From assembly GCA_046520405.1 (NCBI GenBank), contig JBKGHI010000019.1, positions 1-64,000 on the forward strand: a DNA stretch of 64,000 nucleotides, read 5' to 3'. This stretch comes from Myxococcus sp046520405 (GTDB taxonomy: Bacteria; Myxococcota; Myxococcia; Myxococcales; Myxococcaceae). The position numbers and the translations under genes were made by a program. Positions 37,001-46,704 of the stretch are shown piece by piece. The stretch's first letter is position 1; every line of letters starts with the position of its first letter. Under the pieces are notes generated by a model that was not told the origin of the DNA, did no database searches, and saw nothing but the letters and a program-made list of their open reading frames with translations.

Positions 37001-40000
37001 CGCCTTGCACACCAGCTCCGCCTGCTTCTGCGGACTGGGGGCCGTGAGTCCAGCGGTCCGTCCACCGTGGTTGACCGCCGAGCCCAGCACGACGCCGTAG
37101 ACTGAGTCCTTGTCCGCCACCGCCTGCTTCAGCGGCTTGAGAAGGAAGACCACCGCGCCTTCGCCTCGGACGTAACCGTTGGCGCGCGCGTCGAACGTCT
37201 TGCACCGCCCGTCCTCAGCCAGCATGCCGGCGCGCTGGAAGCAGACGGTGTTGCTCGGCTCGCAGATGAGGCTGACGGCAGCGACCAGGGCCTGACCGCA
37301 CTCCTGGTTCCGCAGTGCCCGAAGCGCCTGGTCCAGCGCCACCAGCGAGCTTGAACACGCGGTGTCCACCTGCACGCTGGGCCCGCTGAAATCGAAGAAG
37401 TAGGAGATGCGGTTGGGGATGACCGACGTCGACGTGGCCACCGCGTAGTGCGGCGCGATGTCCCGTCCGTACTTGTCCTGGAGCGTCTTGTAGTCGGAGC
37501 CGCTCGCCCCGATGAAGACGCCCGTGTCGCTCCCCGCCATGCGCAAGGGGTCGTGGCCCGCGTCCTCGATGCACTGCCAGCTCAGCTCGAGCATCAGCCG
37601 CTGCTGAGGGTCCATCAGCTCGGCTTCCGCGGGCGAGATGTTGAAGAACCCCGCGTCGAACCGGTCCACGTCACCGGCATGCGCCACATGCCCCAGGGCC
37701 CCCCGCGACGATGCGTCATCCAGGCCAGACCAGCGCCAGCGGATGTCGTCGAGCGTCCCCACCAGGGACTGCCGGGCGATGAGCTTCTCCCACAACTGCC
37801 GAGGCGTCTGGACCCCGCCCGGCAGGCGGCAGGCCACGCCCACGATGGCAATCTCCCGGTCGCCCACCGCCTCCGTGGAGACCGGAACAGGCTCGGGCGC
37901 GGGCGTGGCCTTCACGACCACCGGCGACGGATGACGGCCCTCGAGGAACGCGCCAATCCGGTTAAGGGTGTTGTGCTCGAAGAAGAAGGTCTCCTCGAGC
38001 TTCAACTCGAAGCGCCGCCCGATGTGCTCGGCGAGCTCCATCAGCCCCACCGAGTCGACCCCCAGCTCCATCAGCGGAAGGTCCATCCGGACATCCGCCG
38101 CGTCGCACTCGACAATCCGCGCCACCAACTGACGCAGGAAGGGTTCGGTCTCCGCGGACGCCGAGCCACGGGTCGTCACGTCGGGAATGGGGCTTTCGGC
38201 CTCGGCGACGTCGACCGGCGCATCCCGCCGGACGCGGGTGTGCACGTCATAGCGCACCATCACGCCATGGCCGTGGTTGTCCGTATCGCGCACGCGGTAG
38301 CCCGCGATCAGCTCGCCCAGCTCCGCGCCATGAAGCTGGTGGAAGCGGAGCACGGGGTCCACCGACAGGCCGTGCTCGTCGCGCGAGGCGACGTAATGCG
38401 CCAGCGGCAGGTGCGCGTGGCGGCCATACGCCTTGCAACGCGTCACACCCACCACCGCGATGACATCGTTGGACAGCCCGCAGTACTGCAACATGAACTC
38501 GAGCAGCCGGTCTCCCAGCCGCGAGTGCTGCGCGCTCGGCGAGACGTTGACGCCCAGGAGCTGAACCACGGGCGCCCCGTCCACATGGAGCGAATCGACC
38601 GTCTCCGCCGTGGCGTTCCGGAGCACCCTGTCATCGGAGATGCGTTGTGAGTAGATGGCCCCGACCACCTGCCCGTCCAGCTCCAGCACGAGCTGGCCCT
38701 GGGGGTGCTTCTCGATGCGGGCCTTGAGCACGGCGTCGGGCGCGCGCAACTCCGCGTCCCAGCATTCGCGCTCCAGCCGCTCCAGGGCTGGCAAGTCACC
38801 GGGCCGTGCCCACCGGATGCGGTAGGGCCGCTTCTCGAACTGCGTCAGCGTCATCCGGGTGAAGGACAACGTCCTGGGGAAGCGGCGAATCAGGTCGTCC
38901 CGGGCGAACAGCCCCGCCTGCGCGGCGGCGAGCAGGAAGTGGTTCGCCTCCACGAGCATCTGGTGGGAGAAGCGGTGGTAGGCGTCGAAGTGGAGGCTCT
39001 CGCTCTGGCTGAGGTTGCGGCGCACCACCGGCGCCGGCAGGCAGTGCACCTCCAGGATGACCAGCGGGTGCCGGTGCAGGATGGCGGCCCAGCGTTCGAG
39101 GTGCTCCACCAGGCTGTGGAAGACCTCCGCCGGCACCACCTCCTGGCCGCCCCTGCTCACGAACACCGAATCGAAGGGAATCCGGGCGTGGAGTCCGGCC
39201 CTGTCCACGGGCGGCTGGTAGGGCCGGTCGTGGTCGAGGAACGAGCGGATGTGCAGCGTGTTCTCCGGCTCGGAGAGTCCCTTCGCCCGCAGCTCCTCGA
39301 TGAGCCGGTCCGGCCGCGCCACGTCCGCGCGCAGGGTCACGTGCGCCAGCCCGGCCAGCGTCCGCCCGGCGGCTTCTAGCGCCTTCTCGTTGAAGTCCGC
39401 GGCGATGAGCGTGAGCGGGAAGCGGTCCAGCGCCTTCCCGCGCCGCGTGTGCCGCAGCACCGTCTCATACACCCGCTTCAGGAGCGTGCCGTCGCCACAC
39501 CCCATGTCCGCGATGTAACGCGGCTGGGCTGTCAGGTCCTCGGCGTCGAAGACGGAGATGATGAGCTTCTCCAGCTCCGCGAAGTACTTCCGGTGCTGGT
39601 GGCCACTCCCAATCACGTTGAGCGTCCGATCCAGGTGCAGCTCATGGCCGGACGCGTCGCGGCCGAAGACCTGCTCGCAGTCGCCGAAGAGGAGCTGCGG
39701 CATGCTGGCCAGCATCGGCCGGTAGGACCCGACGATGGCGAAGAGCAAGGCCCGCTCGAAGAGGAAGGCCCCCTTGGGCGTGAGCAGCGCGTCGACGGCG
39801 TCCTCGCGCGTCCACTTCTGCGCGAAGAAGAACCCCGCCAGCTCGCGTTGGACGTGCTCGGGAACCTTGGTGTCCCCACGCTCCAGGTTGCGCCACAGGT
39901 CGGCCAGTCCCCTGGCCTCCTTCAAGCCCCCGCGCTGCTCCAGCGCGAGCATCAACGGCGTGATGATGACACCGTCGAGCAGCTCGCGCACCAGCGCGTC

Positions 40001-40366
40001 ATCGGTTCCCCACGACGCCCGCGAGCGCTCCAGCCACGGCGCCAGGGTCAGCCCCTCCTCGCCGCGCAGGTAGCGGTCCATCGGCAGCGCGAACAGCGCC
40101 TGCGCCTCGCGCGGGAAGGCGTCATGCGCGGACGCGGCCTCGGTCAGGCAGTAGGCGTCATCCGCGTGGCGCTGGACCCAGCCGAGCGCCTCGAACATCC
40201 GCATCGCGACACGCAGGTGTCCCCGGTTGGCGCGCAAGGCCTCCGCCAACCGGTCGAAGTCCTTCGGCCCCTGGCCCAGGAGCGCGAAGAGGCCCGCGTC
40301 GTCGCAGGCCAGGACCACGGGGGTCACCACGTAGCCGTGGGCGTGGTTGTTGATCAGGTTCAGCAT
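34098..40366 (-). CDS. taI: TaI starter PKS: MT-GNAT-ACP-KS-KR-ACP (one apparent frameshift)
   Basis: PKS that probably makes the starter acyl chain with TaL. The N-terminal ~430 residues are an AprA-like methyltransferase with SAM motif DMGCGDG (near 39500). A GNAT domain follows (about 38390-38830, motif GVNVSPSAQHSRLGDRLLE), then ACP1 (LGVDSV, near 38055) and a canonical KS (DTACSSS near 37358, EAHGTGT near 36950). After the break at about 36038-36041 come a KR (TGGLGPVG near 35275) and ACP2 (FGMDSI near 34235). The KR has SDYGYAT where SDYAAAN is usual, so the Asn is lost while Tyr is kept. One added base gives 2089 aa. MT-GNAT-ACP loading units in other PKSs methylate and decarboxylate malonyl groups. 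ATG 40366 lies 11 bp after taY. The 3' half should not be called a separate gene. Confidence 0.85.
36038..36041 (-). other. Apparent frameshift in taI (G4 run on plus strand)
   Basis: The upstream frame reads through the KS linker (LPAYPFERDSYWLRPG) and then into nonsense ending at 35711. KR sequence continues in another frame (DAPARETLDGAGDW). One added base here, or within about 36020-36060, restores a single open frame. Confidence 0.8.
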
Positions 40367-40377
40367 AGGGGCGCGCC

Positions 40378-41139
40378 TCAGAGGAACAACTGCTCGATGC
40401 GCCTCCTCACGTCATCGTGGTGGAAGGTGATGCCGTGCATCTCCAGCTCGCGTTCGATGACGTCCGGAAGCTCGCGGCGGATGTCCCGGACCAGGTGCCG
40501 CTTGAGCGTCACGAGCGACAACCGGGGCTTCGCCGCCAGGTCTCTCGCAATCTCGTAGGCGTGGGGCAGCACCTCCTTGCGAGGCAACACCGGGAAGGGC
40601 ACGCCGCGCTTCTCCAGGTCGGCGCCGCGGTAGTTCCGGGCGTTGAGCAGCAGCTCATGGCCCAGCGAGTAACCCAGCCGCTTGGGCACGATGTACGTGG
40701 CGCCCATCCCCGGCGTGAAGCCATAGCGCATGAAGTTCGTCGTGTAGACGCTCTCCCGACTCAGGACGACGAAGTCCGCGAACAGCCCCATCGCGAACCC
40801 GCCGCCCACACCATGGCCCTGCATGGCGGAAATCACCGGGATGTCGCACTCCAGCGCGAGGCTGTAGAAGTTGGTCGCGTTGAAGGAGCCGATGCCGTCG
40901 CAGATGGACAGCAGGCCCGCCTTGGTCCCCCCCAGCGCGAAGTAGGTGTCGTAGCCGGTGAGCACCACCGCGCGGTAGCGCTCGTTCCCGTTCACCTGTC
41001 CGAACACCGCGATGAGCTCGCGCACGAGCTGCTCGCTGAACATGTTCTTGTTCTCGCGGTCCATCAGGGTGATTTGCGCCACCCCCTCCTCCACCTCGTG
41101 GAGCGTGACCACCGGCGCCATCGACGTTCCTTCCATCAT
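40378..41139 (-). CDS. taY: TaY, ECH2-type decarboxylase of beta-branching cassette
   Basis: 253-aa crotonase-fold protein. Its closest family signature is the PksI/CurF-ECH2 type (CDIPVISAMQGHGVGGGF, then TTNFMRYGFTPGMGAT). These enzymes decarboxylate the 3-methylglutaconyl-like ACP intermediate. It lacks the acidic residue in the SLSE position seen in TaX, as expected for a decarboxylase rather than a dehydratase. The ATG overlaps the taX TGA as ATGA, implying translational coupling. Confidence 0.88.
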   Translation of the reverse strand: MMEGTSMAPVVTLHEVEEGVAQITLMDRENKNMFSEQLVRELIAVFGQVNGNERYRAVVLTGYDTYFALGGTKAGLLSICDGIGSFNATNFYSLALECDIPVISAMQGHGVGGGFAMGLFADFVVLSRESVYTTNFMRYGFTPGMGATYIVPKRLGYSLGHELLLNARNYRGADLEKRGVPFPVLPRKEVLPHAYEIARDLAAKPRLSLVTLKRHLVRDIRRELPDVIERELEMHGITFHHDDVRRRIEQLFL

Positions 41140-41924
41140 GTCTCCCAGGGAAGCCGGCCCGTCTCCACGTAGCGGTGGATGGCGTCGAGCGTGGCGCGGT
41201 TGGAGAACATCGCCTCATTGGCGGCGACCGCCCGAGGCATCGCCGCGAGCAACTGGCCACCCAGCTCGGACGCGTACTGCTTGTACTGAGCCACCGCGGG
41301 CTTCGACAGGCACCGCAGCCGGCGCAGGTGGAGCCGCAGCAGCTTCTCGCTGTCCACGTCCACCGCGTCCACCAGGCCCCAACTCAAGGCTTGGGCCGCG
41401 TCGATGGGCCGGGTCATCAACGTCAGGTAGTGCGCCCGCTGGATACCGATGCGCCGGGCGAGGAACGGCATCACACACGCCGGGAAGAGCCCGAACAGCA
41501 GCTCCGAGAGGCTGAACTGCACCTCCGCCTTCGCCAGGACGATGTCACACGCGGACACGAAGCCCAGGCCCCCTGCGTTGGCCTTGCCCTGCACGTGGGC
41601 GACCGTCACATAGGGGCCCGTCGCCAGCCGCAGCCACAGCCGGTACAGCTCCTCCGCGTTGCCCTGCTCCCGGCGGCCGTCGTCGACCCGGTCGTGGATG
41701 GCGCGAAAGTCCGCGCCCATGCAGAAGACGTGCGGCAGCCCTTCGAGCACCACGGTGGTGGCGTGCTCTTCACACACCGTGAGCACCTGCTGGCACTCGT
41801 CGATCAGCGTGCGGCTGATGGTGTTGTCCGCGTCCGGGCGATGGAGCTGGAGGAAGCAGGTCTGCGCCTCGAAGCGGACCCGGAGCGTCTGGTAGTCGCG
41901 GTGCGGAGGGGAAGCGGCTTGCAT
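41136..41924 (-). CDS. taX: TaX, ECH1-type dehydratase of beta-branching cassette
   Basis: 262-aa crotonase-fold protein of the PksH/CurE type, which dehydrates the HMG-ACP-like adduct before TaY acts. Motifs seen are FCMGADFR (oxyanion region) and FSLSELLFGLFP, which includes a glutamate at the catalytic position. I chose ATG 41924 (MQAASPPHRDY) because it follows the taK stop by 7 bp and crotonase homology starts there. The frame stays open to 42206 but that extension is antisense-like sequence inside taK. Confidence 0.87.
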   Translation of the reverse strand: MQAASPPHRDYQTLRVRFEAQTCFLQLHRPDADNTISRTLIDECQQVLTVCEEHATTVVLEGLPHVFCMGADFRAIHDRVDDGRREQGNAEELYRLWLRLATGPYVTVAHVQGKANAGGLGFVSACDIVLAKAEVQFSLSELLFGLFPACVMPFLARRIGIQRAHYLTLMTRPIDAAQALSWGLVDAVDVDSEKLLRLHLRRLRCLSKPAVAQYKQYASELGGQLLAAMPRAVAANEAMFSNRATLDAIHRYVETGRLPWET

Positions 41925-41931
41925 GGGCGTC

Positions 41932-43185
41932 TCAGGTCCCCGGGGCGCTCCGGCGCACGGCCACGGCGGTGTTGATGCCGCCAAAGCCGTACGCGAGCAC
42001 CAGCGCGTTTTCGATGGGCTGCTCCTCGGCCGAGGCGCCCACCCAGCGGAACGACGAGTCAATCGGGTCCACCAGGTTTCGGGAGGGATGCAGCCGGCCC
42101 TGCTCCAGTTGGACCAGCGTGGCGATGAGCCCCACCGCTCCGGCGGACGACAGCCCGTGACCGGTGATGGACTTCGTGGTGTTGAGCCGGGCGTGCGAGA
42201 GGCCACACGCCTTCAACGCGCTCAGCTCGATGGCGTCCCCTTGGCGGGAGCCACTGCCATGGGGATTCACGTAATCGACCCGCTCCGGCGGGAGGTCCGC
42301 TTGCCGGAGCGCCGCCGCGATGACCTGGGTCTCCCCTTCCACCGACGACAGCGGCCCCCGGTTCGCGTCCAACTGCATCTCCCAGCCCGCGAGCACACCG
42401 CGCGGCTTCACCCCACGCCGCCGCGCATGCGCCGCGGACTCAATCACCACGGCGCCACAGGCCTCTCCGTAGATGAAGCCATCGCTCTCCCGGTCGAAGG
42501 GGCGGCACGCGCGCTCCGGCTCCTGGGCGAAGCGGTCGGTGCCCATGGCGCCCAGGCCCCGCAGGCCCTGGCACTCCCAGTAGGAGAGGTCCATCAGCGC
42601 CCCCACGGCGATGCAGACATCCACCCGCCCCGCGCGCACCGCCTCCGCGGCCTGGATGACGGCCAGCAGGCCACTGGCGGATGCCCCTCCCACCGTGAAG
42701 GACATGCCGTGGATGCCGAACTGCTGCGTGCACAGACCGACAAGGTCCGTGTCCATGAAGGTCGACCCGTAGGCCGCCCGCAGAAAGGGCACCCGCTCCC
42801 GATAGGCCTCCTGCATCAGCACCAGGTCGCGCTGCTGCACGTTGGTGCCGCCGACAATCAGCCCCACCCGTTGCCCGGGCACGTCTTGGAGACGCGCGGC
42901 GTGCCAGGCCTCATGGACCGTCACCAGCGCGGCCTGCGCGGGGAACGTGGCCGTGCGCCACAGTTGGGGCGTCACTCCCTCGGGCATCGTCAGCGCGGTG
43001 AGCTCCGCCCCCAGGTGCGCGGAAGCCTGACCGTTGTGGCGGTGCTGTCGGCCGGGCCGCTCCATCACCTGGAACCGGGCGGCCCCCGCCATCAGCGCCG
43101 AGGTGAAGGCCGCCGCGCCCTGACCAATGGCGGAGGTGACCCCGAACCCGGAGACGACCCACTCCTGCGCAGGCATGGTGGACAT
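41932..43185 (-). CDS. taK: TaK, decarboxylating ketosynthase-like enzyme
   Basis: 417-aa free-standing KS homologue. The active-site region reads GGASASGLLAV, with serine in place of the cysteine (codon near 42690). NPHGSG and ITGHGLSS keep the two histidines. This Ser-His-His pattern is typical of KS decarboxylases (PksF type) that turn malonyl-ACP into acetyl-ACP for HMG-CoA-synthase beta-branching, so the protein should decarboxylate but not condense. Its carrier partners here would be TaB or TaE. ATG 43185 lies 39 bp after the taV stop. Confidence 0.9.
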   Translation of the reverse strand: MSTMPAQEWVVSGFGVTSAIGQGAAAFTSALMAGAARFQVMERPGRQHRHNGQASAHLGAELTALTMPEGVTPQLWRTATFPAQAALVTVHEAWHAARLQDVPGQRVGLIVGGTNVQQRDLVLMQEAYRERVPFLRAAYGSTFMDTDLVGLCTQQFGIHGMSFTVGGASASGLLAVIQAAEAVRAGRVDVCIAVGALMDLSYWECQGLRGLGAMGTDRFAQEPERACRPFDRESDGFIYGEACGAVVIESAAHARRRGVKPRGVLAGWEMQLDANRGPLSSVEGETQVIAAALRQADLPPERVDYVNPHGSGSRQGDAIELSALKACGLSHARLNTTKSITGHGLSSAGAVGLIATLVQLEQGRLHPSRNLVDPIDSSFRWVGASAEEQPIENALVLAYGFGGINTAVAVRRSAPGT

Positions 43186-43224
43186 TCAAAAGTCTCAGCG
43201 GATTGCAGCGACGCCCCTGAGGGC

Positions 43225-45192
43225 TCAGGCATTCGCACGATTCGCCGGAGCGGCGCCGGTGCCGGCCGGCGCGGGAGCATTCCGCTTGTTCGCGGTGATG
43301 AGCCGGGTCAGCACGCGACCGGGCCCCAGCTCCTCGAAGTCCTCCACGCCCTGCTCCAGGAGGTATCGGACGGTGGCGGTCCACTGCACCGGGCTGCGCA
43401 GTTGCAGCGCCAGCCCCTGGACCACGTTGTCGCGCGAGTACGGGCGGCCCGTGACGTTGGAGATGACCACGCACCGGAGCGGCGCGTACTCGAACCGCGA
43501 AAGGAAGCGCTCGAACTCGCTGGCCGCCGGCTGCATGTAGCGCGAGTGGAACGGCGCCCGCACGTTCAGGGGCACGTACCGCGCGCCTCGCTCCACGAAG
43601 GGTTGCCGGGCCCGCTCGATGTCCTGCGCCGGGCCGGAGACGACAATCTGGTCGGGCGAGTTGATGTTCGCGATGTCCAGGCTGGTGAGCTGATGGTCCC
43701 GCAGGACCTGCTCCACGGCCGCGGCGTCACACCCCACCACGGCGGCCATCGTTCCCCCGGAAGCCGCGCTCATCAGCTCGCCACGGCGCTTCACCAGCCG
43801 CAGCCCCGTCTCGAAGTCGAAGGCCCCCGCCACCAGCAGCGCGTTGTACTCGCCCAGGCTGTGCCCCGCGACGAAGGCCGGCTGCTCCGCGCCCTCACGC
43901 AGCCGCTTCAGGTAGCTGAGCGCGTTCACCACGTACAACGCGGGCTGGGTGAACTGCGTCTGCGCCAGCTCCTTGCCCGGGTCCTCCAGGCACAGCCGCT
44001 TGATGGAGTAGCCCAGGATGCCGTCGGCGATATCCGTCAGGTCCGGGAACTCGTCGAACAGCGCGGCGCCCATGCCGCGCTCCTGCGAGCCCTGCCCCGG
44101 AAACATCGCCGCCTTCCGGGCATTCACCACCGCGGAGGCCGCGCCGCGGGTGTGAGTCGCCCAGGGGGAAGCCGGCACCGCCACGGGCGCGGGCGCCCTC
44201 GGCGTGGGAGCCTCCGATCCCGCGCAGCTCCGCGTCACGCCCTCCAGTTCCCGGTCCACGCGGGAGAAGGGACTGAGCAACGGGAAGAGCCGCGACGAGG
44301 ACTCCCGCGTGAGGATGCGCTTGATGATGGTCGCGAAGGACGCGGCGGGCCCCACGTCGATGTAGTCACAGCCGCCCTGCGACTCCAGTTGCTGGACGGT
44401 GTCGTACAGCCGGATGGGCGCCCGGACGACGTTCCAGAAGTGGTCGCTGCGCAGGTCCTGCACCCGGTTCGCCGTGGTGCACGAGAACATGGTGATGCGC
44501 GGCCACGACAGCGAATCGGCGCGGACCCGGCTCCGGTACTCCTCCCGCAGCGGGTCCAGGTGCGAGGAATGGAACGGATAGCGCACCGGCAGCCGGTGGA
44601 AGGCCACGGAGCGCTGGGAGAGCTCCTGCTGAATCCGCCCCAGCCCCGCCTCATCCGCGGCGATGACGAAGTTGGACGGATAGTTGATGGCGGCGATCTC
44701 CCCGTCCCGCGCCACGGCGGTGAAGCCTCGGCACACGTCGAGCTCGTGCAACACGGCGAGCATGCCTCCGCGAGGCGCCGCCCGCGCGAAGAGCTGCGCC
44801 TGGGCCGCCACCACCGCGACGGCAGCCTCCATGGAGAGGGCCCCCGCCGTCGTCGCCGCCGCCACCTCGCCCATGCTGGCGCCCACCACGGCGTCTGGCT
44901 GGATGCCCCGCTCGATGAGCAGCCGCGCCAGGGCATGCTCAATCATGAAGATGGCGGGAAAGGAGACCAGGACGTCGTCCAGCGGGTCCAACCGCGCGGC
45001 GCGCGGGTCATAGATTCGCTCGAGCACCGAGTGCCCCAGCCGCTGTTTGAACTGCGCATCCAGTTCGCACAACTGCCGCTTGAACCCCGCCTGGGTGTCA
45101 AACAGCTCCTTGGCCATGAAGTACGACTGGGTGCCCTGGCCGGAAAAAAGGAACACCTTCCTCCGTGCCTGTCTCGACACTGAATCAACCAT
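43225..45192 (-). CDS. taV: TaV, tandem acyl hydrolase/acyltransferase acting in trans
   Basis: 655-aa two-domain protein that supplies extender units to the AT-less modules of TaI, TaL and Ta1. The N-terminal domain (about residues 10-310) has FSGQGTQ and GASMGE. The segment after it reads AAQAQLF, with glutamine where malonyl transferases have arginine, suggesting an acyl-hydrolase (proofreading) role. The C-terminal domain (about 360-640) has FPGQGSQ, GHSLGE, the arginine in KRRGELM and FHSRYM, so it is the likely malonyl transferase. ATG 45192 is preferred over GTG 45201 because GGTGG lies five bases before it. Published taV deletion abolishes production. Confidence 0.9.
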   Translation of the reverse strand: MVDSVSRQARRKVFLFSGQGTQSYFMAKELFDTQAGFKRQLCELDAQFKQRLGHSVLERIYDPRAARLDPLDDVLVSFPAIFMIEHALARLLIERGIQPDAVVGASMGEVAAATTAGALSMEAAVAVVAAQAQLFARAAPRGGMLAVLHELDVCRGFTAVARDGEIAAINYPSNFVIAADEAGLGRIQQELSQRSVAFHRLPVRYPFHSSHLDPLREEYRSRVRADSLSWPRITMFSCTTANRVQDLRSDHFWNVVRAPIRLYDTVQQLESQGGCDYIDVGPAASFATIIKRILTRESSSRLFPLLSPFSRVDRELEGVTRSCAGSEAPTPRAPAPVAVPASPWATHTRGAASAVVNARKAAMFPGQGSQERGMGAALFDEFPDLTDIADGILGYSIKRLCLEDPGKELAQTQFTQPALYVVNALSYLKRLREGAEQPAFVAGHSLGEYNALLVAGAFDFETGLRLVKRRGELMSAASGGTMAAVVGCDAAAVEQVLRDHQLTSLDIANINSPDQIVVSGPAQDIERARQPFVERGARYVPLNVRAPFHSRYMQPAASEFERFLSRFEYAPLRCVVISNVTGRPYSRDNVVQGLALQLRSPVQWTATVRYLLEQGVEDFEELGPGRVLTRLITANKRNAPAPAGTGAAPANRANA

Positions 45193-45225
45193 GATGTCCA
45201 CCGCGCAGGAGTTGGACCAAGCCGG

Positions 45226-46656
45226 TCAGAGCGGCAGTCGCGACTCGACGATGATGGGCACGCCCTGGGACGGCGCCAGCGTGTTGCTCCGGCGCACCAC
45301 CTTCGCGTGGTAGCCGGGCCTGGTGTCGAACCGCATGCGGCGCACCGTCTCCGAGACGAAAATCTTCATCTCGTAGTACGCGAAGCTCATCCCGATGCAC
45401 TTCCGGATGCCGCCACCGAACGGGAAGTAGTGGAACGGGCTCACCCGCTCCTCCAGGAAACGCTCCGGGCGGAAGACCTTCGGGTCTCCCCACAGGTCCG
45501 CGCGGTGGTGCGTGCCGTAGATGTTGGGCGACAGCACCACGTTCGCCGGGTACGTCGTGGCGCCAATGGTCTGCGGCTCCTTGAGCACGCGGGCCACCAG
45601 GCTGAAGACGGGCGTGATGCGCATCGTCTCCTTGACCACGGCATCCAGGAACTTCAGCTCATTGATCTTCGCCGGCGGCAGCACCCCGTCCACGGTGTGG
45701 GCCGCGAGCTCATCCCGCAGCTTGCGCATCGACTCCGGGTGCCGGCAGAGGTGGTAGACGCACCACGCGGCGATGGTCGCGCTCGTCTCGTGCCCCGCCA
45801 TCAGCAGCGTCATCAGCTCGTCGCGCAGCTCCTGGGGCGTCATCACGGAGCCGTCGTCGTAGTGCGACTGCATCATCAGCGAGAGCACGTCCTGCCGCCC
45901 GCTGAGGTCCTGGCTCCGGCGGTTCTCAATCTCTTCGTAGATGATGTCGTCAATCGCCTTCAGCGAGGCGAAGACGTCCAGGGAGGGAACCACCTTGCCC
46001 ACGGCCCGCGCGAAGCCCTCCGCCGCGGGCTTGCCCTCCGCGTTCGGGAACAGGAACAGGGCCAGCTTGAGCACCTGGTGCACGTGGTGCCGGAACCGCG
46101 CAATGGTCCGTGCGTCCTCCAGGCCGAAAATCACCCGGAGAATCACCTCCAGCATGATCTGCTGCGTCTCGTCGTGGACCGCGAATGCCTTCCCGATAGG
46201 CCACCGGTCAATCGCCGCGTTGACGATGTCCCGGATGACCGAGCCGTACGCATGCATCCGCTCGCCCAGGAAGGTGGGCATGATGAGCTTGCGATCGCGC
46301 CGGTGCCGCTTCCCGTCCAGCACCAGCAGCGAGTTCTCCCCCACCACCGGCTTCAGCGCGTTGTTCGCCTTCCCGCCGAGGAAGAGGTCCGGGTCACCCT
46401 TGAAGATGACCTCGATCATCGCGGGGTCGCTGGTCTGGATGAACGGCGGCGTGCCCGGAATCTTGAGCGTGAAGGTGTCCCCGTACCGGGCGGCACAGCG
46501 GTCCAGGAACTCCGTGGGCCGCAGGAACAACATCATCAGTTGCGCGATGCCGGGCATCCCCGGACCGCGAGGCAATGCCTGAGCGCCAGCGACTGGCGCG
46601 ACAGGCGGTGGTTTTGACAAGGCGCGGTCCGGCTCAACTGGCTCTGATGTTCCCAT
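45226..46656 (-). CDS. taH: TaH cytochrome P450
   Basis: 476-aa P450 monooxygenase. Motifs seen: I-helix AGHETSA, K-helix ExxR (ETMR), and the heme loop FPFGGGIRKCIG with the cysteine ligand near the C terminus. It probably hydroxylates the macrocycle; in the known pathway the new hydroxyl is later O-methylated by TaQ, which is outside this window. I chose ATG 46656 (MGTSEPVEP), with GAGGA about 9 bases upstream, over an open extension to 46692. Confidence 0.9.
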   Translation of the reverse strand: MGTSEPVEPDRALSKPPPVAPVAGAQALPRGPGMPGIAQLMMLFLRPTEFLDRCAARYGDTFTLKIPGTPPFIQTSDPAMIEVIFKGDPDLFLGGKANNALKPVVGENSLLVLDGKRHRRDRKLIMPTFLGERMHAYGSVIRDIVNAAIDRWPIGKAFAVHDETQQIMLEVILRVIFGLEDARTIARFRHHVHQVLKLALFLFPNAEGKPAAEGFARAVGKVVPSLDVFASLKAIDDIIYEEIENRRSQDLSGRQDVLSLMMQSHYDDGSVMTPQELRDELMTLLMAGHETSATIAAWCVYHLCRHPESMRKLRDELAAHTVDGVLPPAKINELKFLDAVVKETMRITPVFSLVARVLKEPQTIGATTYPANVVLSPNIYGTHHRADLWGDPKVFRPERFLEERVSPFHYFPFGGGIRKCIGMSFAYYEMKIFVSETVRRMRFDTRPGYHAKVVRRSNTLAPSQGVPIIVESRLPL

Positions 46657-46704
46657 GCAATCCAGTCCTCGGCCCGGCGGCCGACCGCACACCCATGGCG
46701 GGGT

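Noticed and set aside
41136..42206. Extended start for taX at 42206
   Set aside because: The first 94 codons are out-of-frame taK sequence with no homology; ATG 41924 fits the family and spacing.
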